This document shows positions 16,408-24,934 of a DNA stretch of 64,000 nt, piece by piece. Below the pieces are notes generated by a model. It was not told where the DNA came from. It searched no databases and saw only the letters and a program-made list of their open reading frames with translations. The stretch is from positions 26,029-90,028 of the forward strand of contig CAYGKA010000012.1 in the NCBI GenBank assembly GCA_964350445.1, written 5' to 3'. The translations under genes were made by a program, and so were the position numbers. Source of the DNA: Hwanghaeella sp964350445. Its GTDB lineage: Bacteria; Pseudomonadota; Alphaproteobacteria; UBA8366; Aestuariispiraceae. The first letter of the stretch is position 1; each line of letters begins with the position of its first letter.

Positions 16408-16885
16408 CCGTAACCTCCCAGTTCCGGGCCAGCCTCCACTATTGTGGAAACCGGCTTTCTTGATGAATGCCACGTCGATGCTCATGACCGTGGCGATATG
16501 AATGAGGAACCCTACCTCTTCTTCCGGAGGCTTGTGACGGCGCCGATCAAATCCTTACAGTCAGAATGTACTGATGCAAGAACATTAAACGGTCGCTCGG
16601 TTCAACGGATGCAATATTGCGGAAACAGCCCGGCAAACGCCAGAAAAAATTGGTATTACCTTTCAAAGGAGGTCATGCCTTGGTTTTGGATAGCTCGAAC
16701 GCCGGGTTTCGGCAGCGGAATCGCGCGCTTCGCTTGTCCTTTGAAATCAGGTGGTTGATCGATTCCGGCGCGGCCCTATCCTGGTCATTCAGAGACTGGG
16801 TTTACGGTTGAAATCTTGGTGCGAACACCGGTGAATTTCCGTGCTTTTCCGTATGATGGAGAGGCCATTTGTCGAGGGAGATGAC
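16408..16885. promoter_or_regulatory. Divergent region between dctP and an oxidoreductase gene
   Basis: This 478-bp region should contain promoters in both directions. A perfect 11-bp palindrome CCTTTCAAAGG is at 16659-16669. It overlaps a Shine-Dalgarno-like AAAGGAGG followed by ATG at 16675, which opens only a 27-codon frame. I see no convincing longer gene on either strand. Confidence 0.4.
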
Positions 16886-17869
16886 ATGAAACAAGCGAAG
16901 CTGATTGCGATCGGGGACCCGGCGAGTTCCGTCCGATGCGAGGAGGTTCCCGCACCGGGCGAACCTGGAGAAGGTCAGGTTTTAGTGGATGTGGCGGCGG
17001 CGCCCATCAATCCGGCCGAAGTCCTGATCATGAAGGGCGAATATGCCGCCACGCCGGACTTGCCCGCGACTCTCGGCATTGAAGGGGCGGGGACGGTCGC
17101 GTCGGTCGGGCCTGGGGTTTCTGGTCTCTCTATCGGCGACAAGGTCATGATCATGCCGCGCGCGAACTGGGCGCAACAGGTGCTGGTCGCAGCCGGCGAC
17201 GTCATCAAGCTTCCCGCGGGAATCGATATGCGGCAGGCGGCGATGCTGAAAGTGAACCCGGCAACGGCTTTCTTGATGTTGAAAAATTACGTCACGCTTT
17301 CGCCGGGTGATTGGGTTGTCCAAAACTCCGCGAATTCAGGGGTGGGGACTTCGCTGATCAGGATTGCAAAGCAACGCGGGTTGAAGACTGTAAATATCGT
17401 CCGGCGGCAGGATGCTGCCGATTATTGCACCGGAATCGGCGGCGATGTGGCGGTGATCGACGGCGATGACGTCGCGGCGCATGTCGCGGCCGCCACCGGC
17501 GGGGCGGCGATCAAGCTGGGTATCGACGCCGTCGGCGGGGAAGCTGTGATTCGGTTGGCCTCGTGCCTGTCCGATGGGGGCATGGTGGTGAATTACGGCA
17601 TGTTGTCGGGCAAGCCGTGCATGATGACGACAGACCAGACTGTCTTTCAATCCAAGACCCTGACCGGGTTCTGGCTGGCGAAGGTGCTGGGCGGCATGGA
17701 CACGGCCGGCAAGGATGCGCTGTACGGGGAATTGGCGCCGCTGGTGGAGAACGGAACGATCTATGTGCCTGTCGAGGCCGCCTATCCGATTGAACAGGTG
17801 CAGGATGCGGTCGCCCATGCCTGTCGGGAAGGCCGGGGCGGAAAGGTACTTGTTCTGCCCAATGGGTAA
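16886..17869 (+). CDS. Zinc-independent MDR-family reductase (2-enoyl thioester reductase / quinone oxidoreductase-like)
   Basis: This is a 327-aa medium-chain dehydrogenase/reductase. It has the PINPAEVLIMKGEYA substrate-domain motif and nucleotide-domain segment VQNSANSGVGTSLIRIAKQRG, both typical of mitochondrial-type enoyl thioester reductases (MECR/ETR). No zinc-ligand Cys/His sets are seen. The family reduces trans-2-enoyl-CoA or -ACP with NADPH; some members are annotated as quinone reductases. GGGAG lies before the ATG at 16886; a frame extension to 16841 has no such signal. It stands alone before the DUF962 gene, which starts 57 bp later. Confidence 0.88.
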   Translation: MKQAKLIAIGDPASSVRCEEVPAPGEPGEGQVLVDVAAAPINPAEVLIMKGEYAATPDLPATLGIEGAGTVASVGPGVSGLSIGDKVMIMPRANWAQQVLVAAGDVIKLPAGIDMRQAAMLKVNPATAFLMLKNYVTLSPGDWVVQNSANSGVGTSLIRIAKQRGLKTVNIVRRQDAADYCTGIGGDVAVIDGDDVAAHVAAATGGAAIKLGIDAVGGEAVIRLASCLSDGGMVVNYGMLSGKPCMMTTDQTVFQSKTLTGFWLAKVLGGMDTAGKDALYGELAPLVENGTIYVPVEAAYPIEQVQDAVAHACREGRGGKVLVLPNG

Positions 17870-17926
17870 TCGGTATGGAGTTGAAAGGCGGCCCGGGCGA
17901 ATCGCAAGGGCCGCCGGGGTGGTGCA

Positions 17927-18265
17927 ATGGCTGACAAGCTGACCAGTTACCGGGATTTCTGGCCGTACTATCTGCGGGAACATGCCCGTCCCGCCACAAG
18001 GGGACTGCATTATGCGGGGACCGCCTGCGGCCTATGCCTGTTGATCGCGGCCGGCGTGGTCGGAAATCCCTGGCTGGTTCTACCGGCCGTGTTGTCCGGC
18101 TATGCCTTCGCCTGGCTGGCGCATTTGTCGATTGAACGAAACCGACCTGCCACGTTCACATACCCGGTCTGGTCTTTGATCAGCGATTTCCGGATGTTTT
18201 TCCTCTGGGCGAGCGGGCGGCTGGGCCCGGAACTGCGAAAGGCCGGGGTCGATGAGACCGGCTAG
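17927..18265 (+). CDS. DUF962 / Mpo1-like membrane protein
   Basis: This 112-aa protein has two to three hydrophobic helices (residues about 30-65 and 85-95). Family hallmarks are FWPYYLREHARPATRGLHYAGT and WLAHLSIERNRPATF, with the conserved His residues of the YGL010w/Mpo1 group. Yeast Mpo1 is an Fe(II) dioxygenase that alpha-oxidises 2-hydroxy fatty acids; whether the short bacterial members do the same is unproven. Its stop overlaps the convergent sugar dehydrogenase gene by four bases. Confidence 0.88.
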   Translation: MADKLTSYRDFWPYYLREHARPATRGLHYAGTACGLCLLIAAGVVGNPWLVLPAVLSGYAFAWLAHLSIERNRPATFTYPVWSLISDFRMFFLWASGRLGPELRKAGVDETG

Positions 18266-19455
18266 CGCGGCTCCAGGCGCAGGATGCGACCGTCATAATC
18301 GTCGGTCAGCAGATACAGCAAACCATCCGGCCCCTGCCTAATGTCCCGGACACGGTCGTCCAATCCGTCCAGTAAACGTTCCTCGTGCGTGATGCGGGTC
18401 CCGTCCAATCCAAGACGGACCAGCAATCCGAATTTCAGCGATCCGATGAAAAGATCGCCCCGCCACTTTGGGAAGGCGTCGCCGGTATAGAATGCCATGC
18501 CGGAAGGCGCGATGGAGGGGTCCCAATAATAAAGCGGCTGTTCGAGGCCGGCCTTTTGCGTGCCGACCCCGATCTCGCCGCCGGAATAGTGACGGCCATA
18601 GGAAATGACGGGCCATCCATAATTCTTGCCTGCTTCGGGCAGGTTGATCTCATCACCGCCGCGCGCACCATGCTCCACGGTCCATACGCGCCCGGTCTGC
18701 GGATGACGGGCGGCGCCTTGCGGATTGCGATGCCCATAGGACCAGACCTCAGGCCGTCGGCCCGCCACGCCGACGAAAGGATTATTGGCCGGGATCGTCC
18801 CATCCGGATTGATCCGAACGACCTGTCCCCGGTTGATCGTGAAGTCCTGGGTTCGGTCCCTCTCGCCGCGGTCTCCGATGGTGATAAAAAGTGTCCCGTC
18901 CGGTGCGAAGACCAGCCGCGACCCGAAATGGCGGCCGCCGCCAGTCTTCGGTTCCTGACGGAAGATGATTTTGCCGTCGGACAGACTGTGCCGGTCAATA
19001 TCCAGCAGTGCGCGCAAAACGGCCGTACCCGCGCCGCCGGGCCCCGGTTCGGAGAAGGAGATGTAGAGAAGGTTGTTTTCGGCGAAATTCGGGTCGAGGG
19101 CGACGTCCAGTAGCCCGCCTTGGCCGCCGACATAGGCTTTTGGGACGCCTTCAAGCGGCCGGGATTTTTCGCCGTCCATGGTCACCAGGCGGACATCGCC
19201 TTCGCGTTCGGTCACGATCATGCGGCCGTCGGGAAGGAACGCCATGCCCCAGGGGTTCCGCAGTCCGTCTGTGATCGTGACCAGCTTGAGCGCATAGTCG
19301 CTGCTCTGGAAAGCGCGGGTTTCCTGGGCCATCGCGTGCGGCGCAAGTCCGGCGGCGGCCAGGCCGAGCGTCAGGAGTGCGGCAGGCAGCCAGTGTCGAG
19401 CGAAGGACGACCGGGAACGGGGCAGTGCAGTAGAGGGCAGGCGTGTGGGGGGCAA
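18262..19455 (-). CDS. PQQ-dependent sugar dehydrogenase (Asd/YliI-type beta-propeller)
   Basis: This 397-aa exported protein has an N-terminal signal (hydrophobic residues about 23-42, cleavage near AMA-QET). The six-bladed propeller carries the family markers NPWGMAFLPDGRMIVTEREG, GGRHFGSRLVFAPDGTLFITIGDRG, GHRNPQG and GKNYGWPVISYG, where His and Arg residues contact PQQ in soluble glucose dehydrogenase. It should oxidise aldoses in the periplasm. The start is TTG at 19455 with GGAGAGACGA upstream; no ATG lies before the signal peptide. It is a single gene, convergent with the DUF962 gene. Confidence 0.9.
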   Translation of the reverse strand: MPPTRLPSTALPRSRSSFARHWLPAALLTLGLAAAGLAPHAMAQETRAFQSSDYALKLVTITDGLRNPWGMAFLPDGRMIVTEREGDVRLVTMDGEKSRPLEGVPKAYVGGQGGLLDVALDPNFAENNLLYISFSEPGPGGAGTAVLRALLDIDRHSLSDGKIIFRQEPKTGGGRHFGSRLVFAPDGTLFITIGDRGERDRTQDFTINRGQVVRINPDGTIPANNPFVGVAGRRPEVWSYGHRNPQGAARHPQTGRVWTVEHGARGGDEINLPEAGKNYGWPVISYGRHYSGGEIGVGTQKAGLEQPLYYWDPSIAPSGMAFYTGDAFPKWRGDLFIGSLKFGLLVRLGLDGTRITHEERLLDGLDDRVRDIRQGPDGLLYLLTDDYDGRILRLEPR

Positions 19456-19483
19456 TCGTCTCTCCGTCGGCGGTTGTCCCTTG

Positions 19484-20011
19484 TCACTTAGCCTCGCCGA
19501 AGGTCACGTCAACCATCACCGCCGACCCTATTTCCTCCAACGCGTCGGCCAGAACGTCCTCCGACAGACCGGATGGAAGCCGCAAGGAGAGGGCGGCTCG
19601 GAACAGCTTTCCGCCGGCGAAGGGCGCGTCCTCGAGGGAAGTTTCCAATTCCTCCACGCTGACATTGTGCTGGGCCAGGCAATGGGAAATCTCATGCACG
19701 ATCCCGGGTTGGTCGGGCCCTAGAATCTCAAGGCTCAGCATCTGTCCGTCCGGGGCCGGCTCCGACGATGCGCGGGCTTCCTCGACCGTGACCCGAAATC
19801 CGTGGTTGGACAGGCCCGCCAATGCGTCGGCCATCGCCTCGGCCTTGTCGTCCGGCGCCTGTACGCGGACGATACCGGCGAACTTCTCTGCCAGATGGGC
19901 CATCCGGCTCTCAAGCCAGTTGCCGTCATGGGCGGTGACCACTTCGGACATGATGTCGACCAGACCGGGTCGGTCCCTGGCGACGAACGTCACGACAAAA
20001 TCCTTCGGCAT
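19484..20011 (-). CDS. ACT-domain protein, GcvR-like
   Basis: This 175-aa cytoplasmic protein carries two ACT domains (residues about 3-78 and 88-165). The first opens FVVTFVARDRPGLVDIMSEVV and the second EILGPDQPGIVHEISHCLAQ, each with the DRPG/DQPG ligand loop. E. coli GcvR, with this architecture, represses glycine-cleavage genes through GcvA. Here no gcv gene is adjacent, so an amino-acid sensor role is the safest reading. I chose ATG 20011, preceded by GGGAGAGA, over an upstream ATG at 20047. Confidence 0.85.
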   Translation of the reverse strand: MPKDFVVTFVARDRPGLVDIMSEVVTAHDGNWLESRMAHLAEKFAGIVRVQAPDDKAEAMADALAGLSNHGFRVTVEEARASSEPAPDGQMLSLEILGPDQPGIVHEISHCLAQHNVSVEELETSLEDAPFAGGKLFRAALSLRLPSGLSEDVLADALEEIGSAVMVDVTFGEAK

Positions 20012-20154
20012 TCTCTCCCTGGTCCTTTCCCGGGTTTTCCGGTGCACTTGCTCTTATGGCGGGCATCTCTTGGTTGGATCGTATCAGGCTGTTGTGACAG
20101 GGACTATAGGGCTAATGGTGCGGTCCGAATTGGACCGTGGCGTCATGGATTTGT

Positions 20155-20874
20155 CTATCCCAGCAGGATGTCTTTGGCTTCGTTGACCTTCGCCGCCAGG
20201 TAATCCGAACCGCCGGCATCCGGATGGGCCGATTTCATCATCCGCTTGTGGGCAGTGCGGATTTCCTCCGGCGTGCATCCTTCCTTCAGCCCCAGCACCG
20301 CCAGCGCCTCCGTCCGGGACATGCCGCCGGAAGCGCCGGCCGCGTTCTGCTGCCCGTCCGAACCGGCCCCCGCACCCGCCTGCTCGGCCTCTCGCCATTC
20401 GGGGCCGTGCGCCCGGTCGATATAGGCTTCCAGAAGATCGGCGGATTTCCTGTCCGCCGTCCGGACTGCGGCATAGAGAGAAACGAGATCGGAGAGTGAA
20501 AGCGCCGACAGCATTCGTCCTTCATAGGGGCCTTCGAGCACCCTGCCGTCCATCTCGCCCGTTTCATGATCCAACTTCATGGCGAAGAACCGCGACTGGA
20601 CGGAACTGTTCGCGCCCGGCCTTGGCCCTTGCATGTTTTTCCACATCCGCCGCAAGTTTAGGAACCGCGACAGCCAGGGCAGGAACCCGATCATCACCAT
20701 CCAGATCAAGGCGAACCGTCCGGTAGCGATCAACCCGACGCCGATGATGAGGGCCAGAATGCCTAGGATCCATTTGCCGCTGTTGAGGAGGGAGCGCGGC
20801 GGCGCATTCGCCGCCCAATTGAGCAGCAGAAAAAGCAGCAGGAAGAGCCCGATACCGAGCAGCAGGTAGGTCAT
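20155..20874 (-). CDS. Membrane-anchored J-domain protein, Pam18/TimB-like
   Basis: This 239-aa protein has two N-terminal transmembrane segments (residues about 2-20 and 34-62), a middle cytoplasmic region, and a C-terminal J domain at residues about 185-239. The J domain has H217-P218-D219 and the sequence HPDAGGSDYLAAKVNEAKDI, very close to the HPDKGGS...KINEAKD pattern of mitochondrial Pam18/Tim14. Such J proteins stimulate Hsp70; the alphaproteobacterial versions (TimB) are the proposed ancestors of the import-motor subunit. It starts six bases after the VWA gene stop, so the two are almost certainly co-translated. Confidence 0.9.
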   Translation of the reverse strand: MTYLLLGIGLFLLLFLLLNWAANAPPRSLLNSGKWILGILALIIGVGLIATGRFALIWMVMIGFLPWLSRFLNLRRMWKNMQGPRPGANSSVQSRFFAMKLDHETGEMDGRVLEGPYEGRMLSALSLSDLVSLYAAVRTADRKSADLLEAYIDRAHGPEWREAEQAGAGAGSDGQQNAAGASGGMSRTEALAVLGLKEGCTPEEIRTAHKRMMKSAHPDAGGSDYLAAKVNEAKDILLG

Positions 20875-20880
20875 CGCCGC

Positions 20881-21633
20881 CTATTTGCCCGACAGGGTGT
20901 GGGTCAGTTGCAGGGCCATGCCGCCATGGCGCTTGCCATGCTCCAGCAAGGCTGTCCTGCCGCCCGCGGCATAGACCGCGACAGCCGACAGCAATTCCCG
21001 CAACTGCCGGGCGCTTCCGGTGTCGAACGGGCAATAGGCGCCGCCGGTCAGCCGGGCGATCTCCCGGAATGCCCGCGCGGCGACAGGATCGGGTCCTTCG
21101 TGGAACATGAAGGCTGGAACGCCGAGCAGCCCCAATTCGCCGGCGGTATGGCAGACGGAATCGATATCCTCCTCGAAGCAGTCACCGACATAGACCAAGG
21201 CGCCGACCTTTGCTTTCGACGCTTCGGCGGCGGCGTGCGACAGGACCCGGCCGATTTGCGTTCGTCCGGCGCGGCACATGACACTGGTCATCAAGCGCGC
21301 CAACGCCTTGCCGTCGGAAGCCCATTTGCTGGCCTTGCATTCCCCGAACCCGCGGAAGAAGACCAGTTGCACGTCCAGCCCGCCCAGGTCGGCGGTGGCG
21401 GTGAACATCTCGCCCTGAATCTGGCATGCCCGGTCCCAAGTCGGTTCGCGGCTTGCTGTGGCGTCCATCCCAAAAATCAGCCGACCGCGCGTTCCCGCCG
21501 CCTTGTTCGCCGGCGGCGCGGTTTTGACCTTCTGCAGGAAGGCGTCGATTTCGGAATCGCTGCTGGCGGGCGTGGCTGCGCCCTCGCCATGCTGCACTTC
21601 CGTTCTTGTCCGGTCTGTCGGTGTTTTCGCCAT
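20881..21633 (-). CDS. VWA-like protein paired with the J-domain protein
   Basis: This is a 250-aa cytoplasmic protein. After a low-complexity N-terminus of about 45 residues, the strand RLIFGMDATASRE (D57, T59, S61) forms a MIDAS-like metal site as in von Willebrand factor A domains (DxSxS, here DxTxS). Later segments GALVYVGDCFEEDIDSV and GVPAFMFHEG fit the alternating strand/helix pattern. No enzyme motif is seen. It lies directly upstream of the Pam18-like gene with a six-base gap, which suggests a complex or shared substrate at the membrane. The family is recurrent in alphaproteobacteria to my knowledge, with no assigned function. Confidence 0.75.
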   Translation of the reverse strand: MAKTPTDRTRTEVQHGEGAATPASSDSEIDAFLQKVKTAPPANKAAGTRGRLIFGMDATASREPTWDRACQIQGEMFTATADLGGLDVQLVFFRGFGECKASKWASDGKALARLMTSVMCRAGRTQIGRVLSHAAAEASKAKVGALVYVGDCFEEDIDSVCHTAGELGLLGVPAFMFHEGPDPVAARAFREIARLTGGAYCPFDTGSARQLRELLSAVAVYAAGGRTALLEHGKRHGGMALQLTHTLSGK

Positions 21634-21894
21634 CCCTTATAGTATAGGCATGCTTCGATCCGATTTCGATATCTTGCAGCGATGGAACGGTGCGGTGTGA
21701 GGGCGGTCCTGGGCAGCCGTATCGCTTTTCCTTCACAAAACGGCCATTGTCGGAGACAATACCGAGGTAACGGTCCTCGGGTTGGGGTTTGAAACGCCTC
21801 CGTTTGATCCCGACGAAGACCGAGCGCCATTTCGAGGACCGTGCGAGCCCGCCGCATCAACGCGGCCGGGACGGATAAGCACAGGGAGATTGAA

Positions 21895-23943
21895 ATGGCC
21901 GATACACAAACTGGTCCCACCGTGACCAGCGCGCGTTGCGCCGCCCTCGCGGGACCTTACCAATCGGGAAAAACCAGCCTTATGGAAGCGCTCCTGTTCG
22001 CGAGCGGCTCCAGTCACCGGAAAGGATCCGTGAAGGACGGCTCCACGATCGGCGACGCCTCGCCGGAAGCGCGCGACAAGCAGATGACGGTCGAAATGAC
22101 GACCGCCGCCGGCTCCTACCTCGATCAGGACTGGTTCTTCATCGACACGCCGGGGTCTATTGAGTTTATGCAGGACGCGCTCGCCGGCATGGCGGCCGCC
22201 GACGTCGTGATCCTGGTTTGCGAGCCGGACATCCAGAAGGCGGTGATGCTGTCGCCGTACCTCAAGTTTCTTGAGGAGCGGGACATCCCCCACATGATTT
22301 TCGTGAACAAGATGGACCATATGCATGTCCGCGTTCGCGACCTTATGGAGGCCATCCAGACCTATTCCACGAAAAAGCTCGTGCTTCGCCATGTGCCGAT
22401 CCGGGATGGGGAAACGGTGACCGGCTATGTCGATCTGACGTCCGAGCGCGCCTATCACTACCGCACGGACTCGGAATCGGATCGGACCGATATTCCCGAA
22501 GCCCTTCTCGACCGTGAGGAAGAAGCCCGCCAGGAATTGCTGGAGACATTGGCCGATTTCGATGACGGGCTGCTGGAACGGCTGCTGGAGGAAGTCGATA
22601 TCGACAAGGCGGACATATACGAACAACTCGCAAAGGATCTTCAGGACGATCTGATCGTGCCGGTATTTCTGGGCGCGGCGGAAACGGAAAACGGCGTGCG
22701 GCGCCTGTTGAAGGCCTTGCGGCATGAGGCACCGGCCGTATCCAAAGGCTATGAGCGGCTGGCGGCGCTTGGATCGCTGCCGGATTCCGGAACCGTCGCC
22801 CAGGTCTTCAAGACATTTTATCTTCCCCATGTGGGCAAGATATCAATGGCGCGCGTCTGGCATGGTGCGATGAAGGACGGCGACAAACTTGGCGATTTCA
22901 ATGTGGGGAACCTGTCGCGGGCTGTCGGCATGAACCTCGACAAGATCAATGCGGCGGCGGCCGGCGACATTGTGGCCGTCGGCCGGCATGACGATTTGTC
23001 GACCGGCCACGTCATTACCGCGGACGGGATTGTGCCCGACCCGCTCTGGCCGGCGCCATTGCTGCCGGTCTATTCCCAGTCGATCGTAGCCCCGAAGCGC
23101 GAGGACGAGGTGAAACTGTCCAGCGGCCTAGCCAAACTGGTCGATGAGGATGCGTCGCTGTCCTTCGGGCAGGACCCCGATACGCATGAAACCTTGTTGC
23201 ATGGTCGGGGCGAGGCCCATCTGCGTCTGGCAATCGAGCGCCTGCAGTCGCGCTACCATGTGGGGGTGGAGGCGGCGTGGCCGAAGACGCCCTACAAGGA
23301 GACGATCCGGAAATCTGTCCAGCAGCACGCGCGCCACAAAAAGCAAAGCGGCGGCCATGGGGAATTCGGGGACGTGACGGTCGAGGTGAAACCGCTGCCG
23401 AGGGGCGAAGGGTTCGCGTTCATCGACGAGATCACCGGCGGTGTCGTGCCGCGACAGTACATTCCCGCGGTCGAGGCGGGGATTAAGGAATACATGACCG
23501 AAGGGCCGCTGGGCTTCAAGGTCGTGGACGTCGCCGTCCGGTTGTTCGACGGCAAACACCATGCGGTCGACAGTTCGGAAATGGCGTTCAAGAGGGCAGG
23601 CATTCTGGCCATGAAGGATGCCTTGCCGCAGTGTTCGCCCGTGCTGCTCGAACCGGTCGCCGCCGTGACCATTGCCGTGCCGAGCGAGTTCACGTCACGC
23701 GCCCAGGCGGTTGTGACGAAAAGGCGCGGCCAGATCCTTGGGTTCGACACACGGGCCGGATGGTCGGGTTGGGACGAGTTGAAGGCGCAGATGCCTCAGT
23801 CGGAACTGGGCGATCTGATCTTCGAATTGCGATCTCTCAGCCTCGGCGTTGCCGACTATACGTGGGAATTCGACCATTTGGCGGAATTGAGCGGCCGTCT
23901 CTCCGACGACGTCATCGAGCAACGGCGGTCCCAAGCGGCCTGA
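21895..23943 (+). CDS. Elongation-factor-G-like translational GTPase, non-canonical
   Basis: This 682-aa protein has EF-G domain order (GTPase, domains II to V). P-loop GPYQSGKT is at residues 20-27 and NKMD at 138-141. The G3 motif reads DTPGSIEF (84-91) where EF-G has DTPGHVDF, so the catalytic His is Ser. The switch-I RGITI motif is replaced by KQMTVEM. Domain IV includes HKKQSGGHGEFGDV, as in EF-G. Such EF-G-like proteins (FusA2 type) accompany a normal FusA elsewhere and are poorly understood. GGGAG precedes ATG 21895; an extension to 21841 lacks a site. A strong terminator follows. Confidence 0.9.
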   Translation: MADTQTGPTVTSARCAALAGPYQSGKTSLMEALLFASGSSHRKGSVKDGSTIGDASPEARDKQMTVEMTTAAGSYLDQDWFFIDTPGSIEFMQDALAGMAAADVVILVCEPDIQKAVMLSPYLKFLEERDIPHMIFVNKMDHMHVRVRDLMEAIQTYSTKKLVLRHVPIRDGETVTGYVDLTSERAYHYRTDSESDRTDIPEALLDREEEARQELLETLADFDDGLLERLLEEVDIDKADIYEQLAKDLQDDLIVPVFLGAAETENGVRRLLKALRHEAPAVSKGYERLAALGSLPDSGTVAQVFKTFYLPHVGKISMARVWHGAMKDGDKLGDFNVGNLSRAVGMNLDKINAAAAGDIVAVGRHDDLSTGHVITADGIVPDPLWPAPLLPVYSQSIVAPKREDEVKLSSGLAKLVDEDASLSFGQDPDTHETLLHGRGEAHLRLAIERLQSRYHVGVEAAWPKTPYKETIRKSVQQHARHKKQSGGHGEFGDVTVEVKPLPRGEGFAFIDEITGGVVPRQYIPAVEAGIKEYMTEGPLGFKVVDVAVRLFDGKHHAVDSSEMAFKRAGILAMKDALPQCSPVLLEPVAAVTIAVPSEFTSRAQAVVTKRRGQILGFDTRAGWSGWDELKAQMPQSELGDLIFELRSLSLGVADYTWEFDHLAELSGRLSDDVIEQRRSQAA

Positions 23944-23967
23944 CCCACAGGCATCGGTCCAAAGCGT

Positions 23968-24010
23968 GCGGGGTGGTATCCAAAATAGGACCCACCCCGC
24001 CCGGTTTTTT
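23968..24010 (+). terminator. Rho-independent terminator after the EF-G-like gene
   Basis: GCGGGGTGG (23968-23976) pairs with the GCGGGGTGG complement CCACCCCGC (23992-24000), with inner TCC/GGA pairs, followed by CCGG and six T at 24005-24010. It starts 24 bp after the stop. Confidence 0.9.
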
Positions 24011-24162
24011 CCTGAAAATTGCTTTTTCGGGCGTCGCGACCTGGCCGGATTCACATTCTGTAAATCATTCTGGGCTAGCTTCGCGACGCATCGGGGACGC
24101 GGTGGATTTCGCCTCAAACGTCCTCTTGCCTGTCGAACCTTTTCTAAAACGGGAGTTAGGGA

Positions 24163-24918
24163 ATGCCTGCCGGCTCTGAAACGCAATTTTCGGTTTCACC
24201 GCGTAAGCAGTTTCGAATTGAGAAACTGTTGAAGTCGGGCGGAACGCCAGGCAGCGGCCTGGATAGGACGGTAAGTCTTGAAGGGTCCGCCGGCTTGTTG
24301 TTGGCGCGTCTCGAGGCCTTGCACGAGAAAATCGACGGGATCACGGAAGCAGGCGGCGGCGCCGGGCCCAACGGTGGCGGACGCAGCGGCGATGATGATA
24401 TCGAAATCCGTATCGAAATCACCCGTCTGGTGAAGGAAATCGGCAAGACCAAGGCGGAGCTTGCGTCGCTTCGCCATCCGATGGCCGATGAGGAAGAGGA
24501 CAAAATCGTCACGGCGACGAACGAGTTGGACGCCATCGTCGAAGCCACGGAAAAGGCGACCGACGAAATCCTGCGCTCCAGTGAGGAAATTAACGAGATT
24601 CTGGAAAAATTCCGCGGCGATTTAGGGCTGGATGAAGAGCATAGGGCGGCGCTCGACATGATCGAGGCCCGAACCATCGCCATCCTCGAAGCCTGCAACT
24701 TCCAAGACATTACCGGTCAGCGCATCACCAAGGTCGTCACGACCATGCAGTTCATCGAAGAACGTGTGAAGGCGATGATCGATATCTGGGGCGTCGAAGC
24801 CTTCGCCCATCTGCCGCTGCCGGAAATCGAACATATCGACGAAGATGCGGCGCTGCTGCAAGGCCCGCAGCTGGAAAACGGGCTCACCCAGGACGACATA
24901 GACGCGATGTTCGACTGA
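24163..24918 (+). CDS. cheZ: Chemotaxis protein phosphatase CheZ
   Basis: This 251-aa cytoplasmic helical protein dephosphorylates CheY-P. The active-site segment ACNFQDITGQRITKVV places D182 and Q186 where E. coli CheZ has D143 and Q147. The C-terminal tail LTQDDIDAMFD is the CheY-docking peptide and also resembles the N-terminal CheY-binding peptide of FliM. A long acidic four-helix segment spans residues about 80-200, and a Gly-rich linker lies at 63-75. It stands alone, without a che or fla operon in the window, and is convergent with the fusion gene 17 bp away. Confidence 0.93.
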   Translation: MPAGSETQFSVSPRKQFRIEKLLKSGGTPGSGLDRTVSLEGSAGLLLARLEALHEKIDGITEAGGGAGPNGGGRSGDDDIEIRIEITRLVKEIGKTKAELASLRHPMADEEEDKIVTATNELDAIVEATEKATDEILRSSEEINEILEKFRGDLGLDEEHRAALDMIEARTIAILEACNFQDITGQRITKVVTTMQFIEERVKAMIDIWGVEAFAHLPLPEIEHIDEDAALLQGPQLENGLTQDDIDAMFD

Positions 24919-24934
24919 TATCCGAAGCGCCCGT

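Noticed and set aside
16675..16758. 27-codon ORF after a perfect AAAGGAGG site
   Set aside because: The apparent ribosome site is part of a palindrome (CCTTTCAAAGG). The peptide is short, with no conserved feature, so it is more likely a regulatory sequence.
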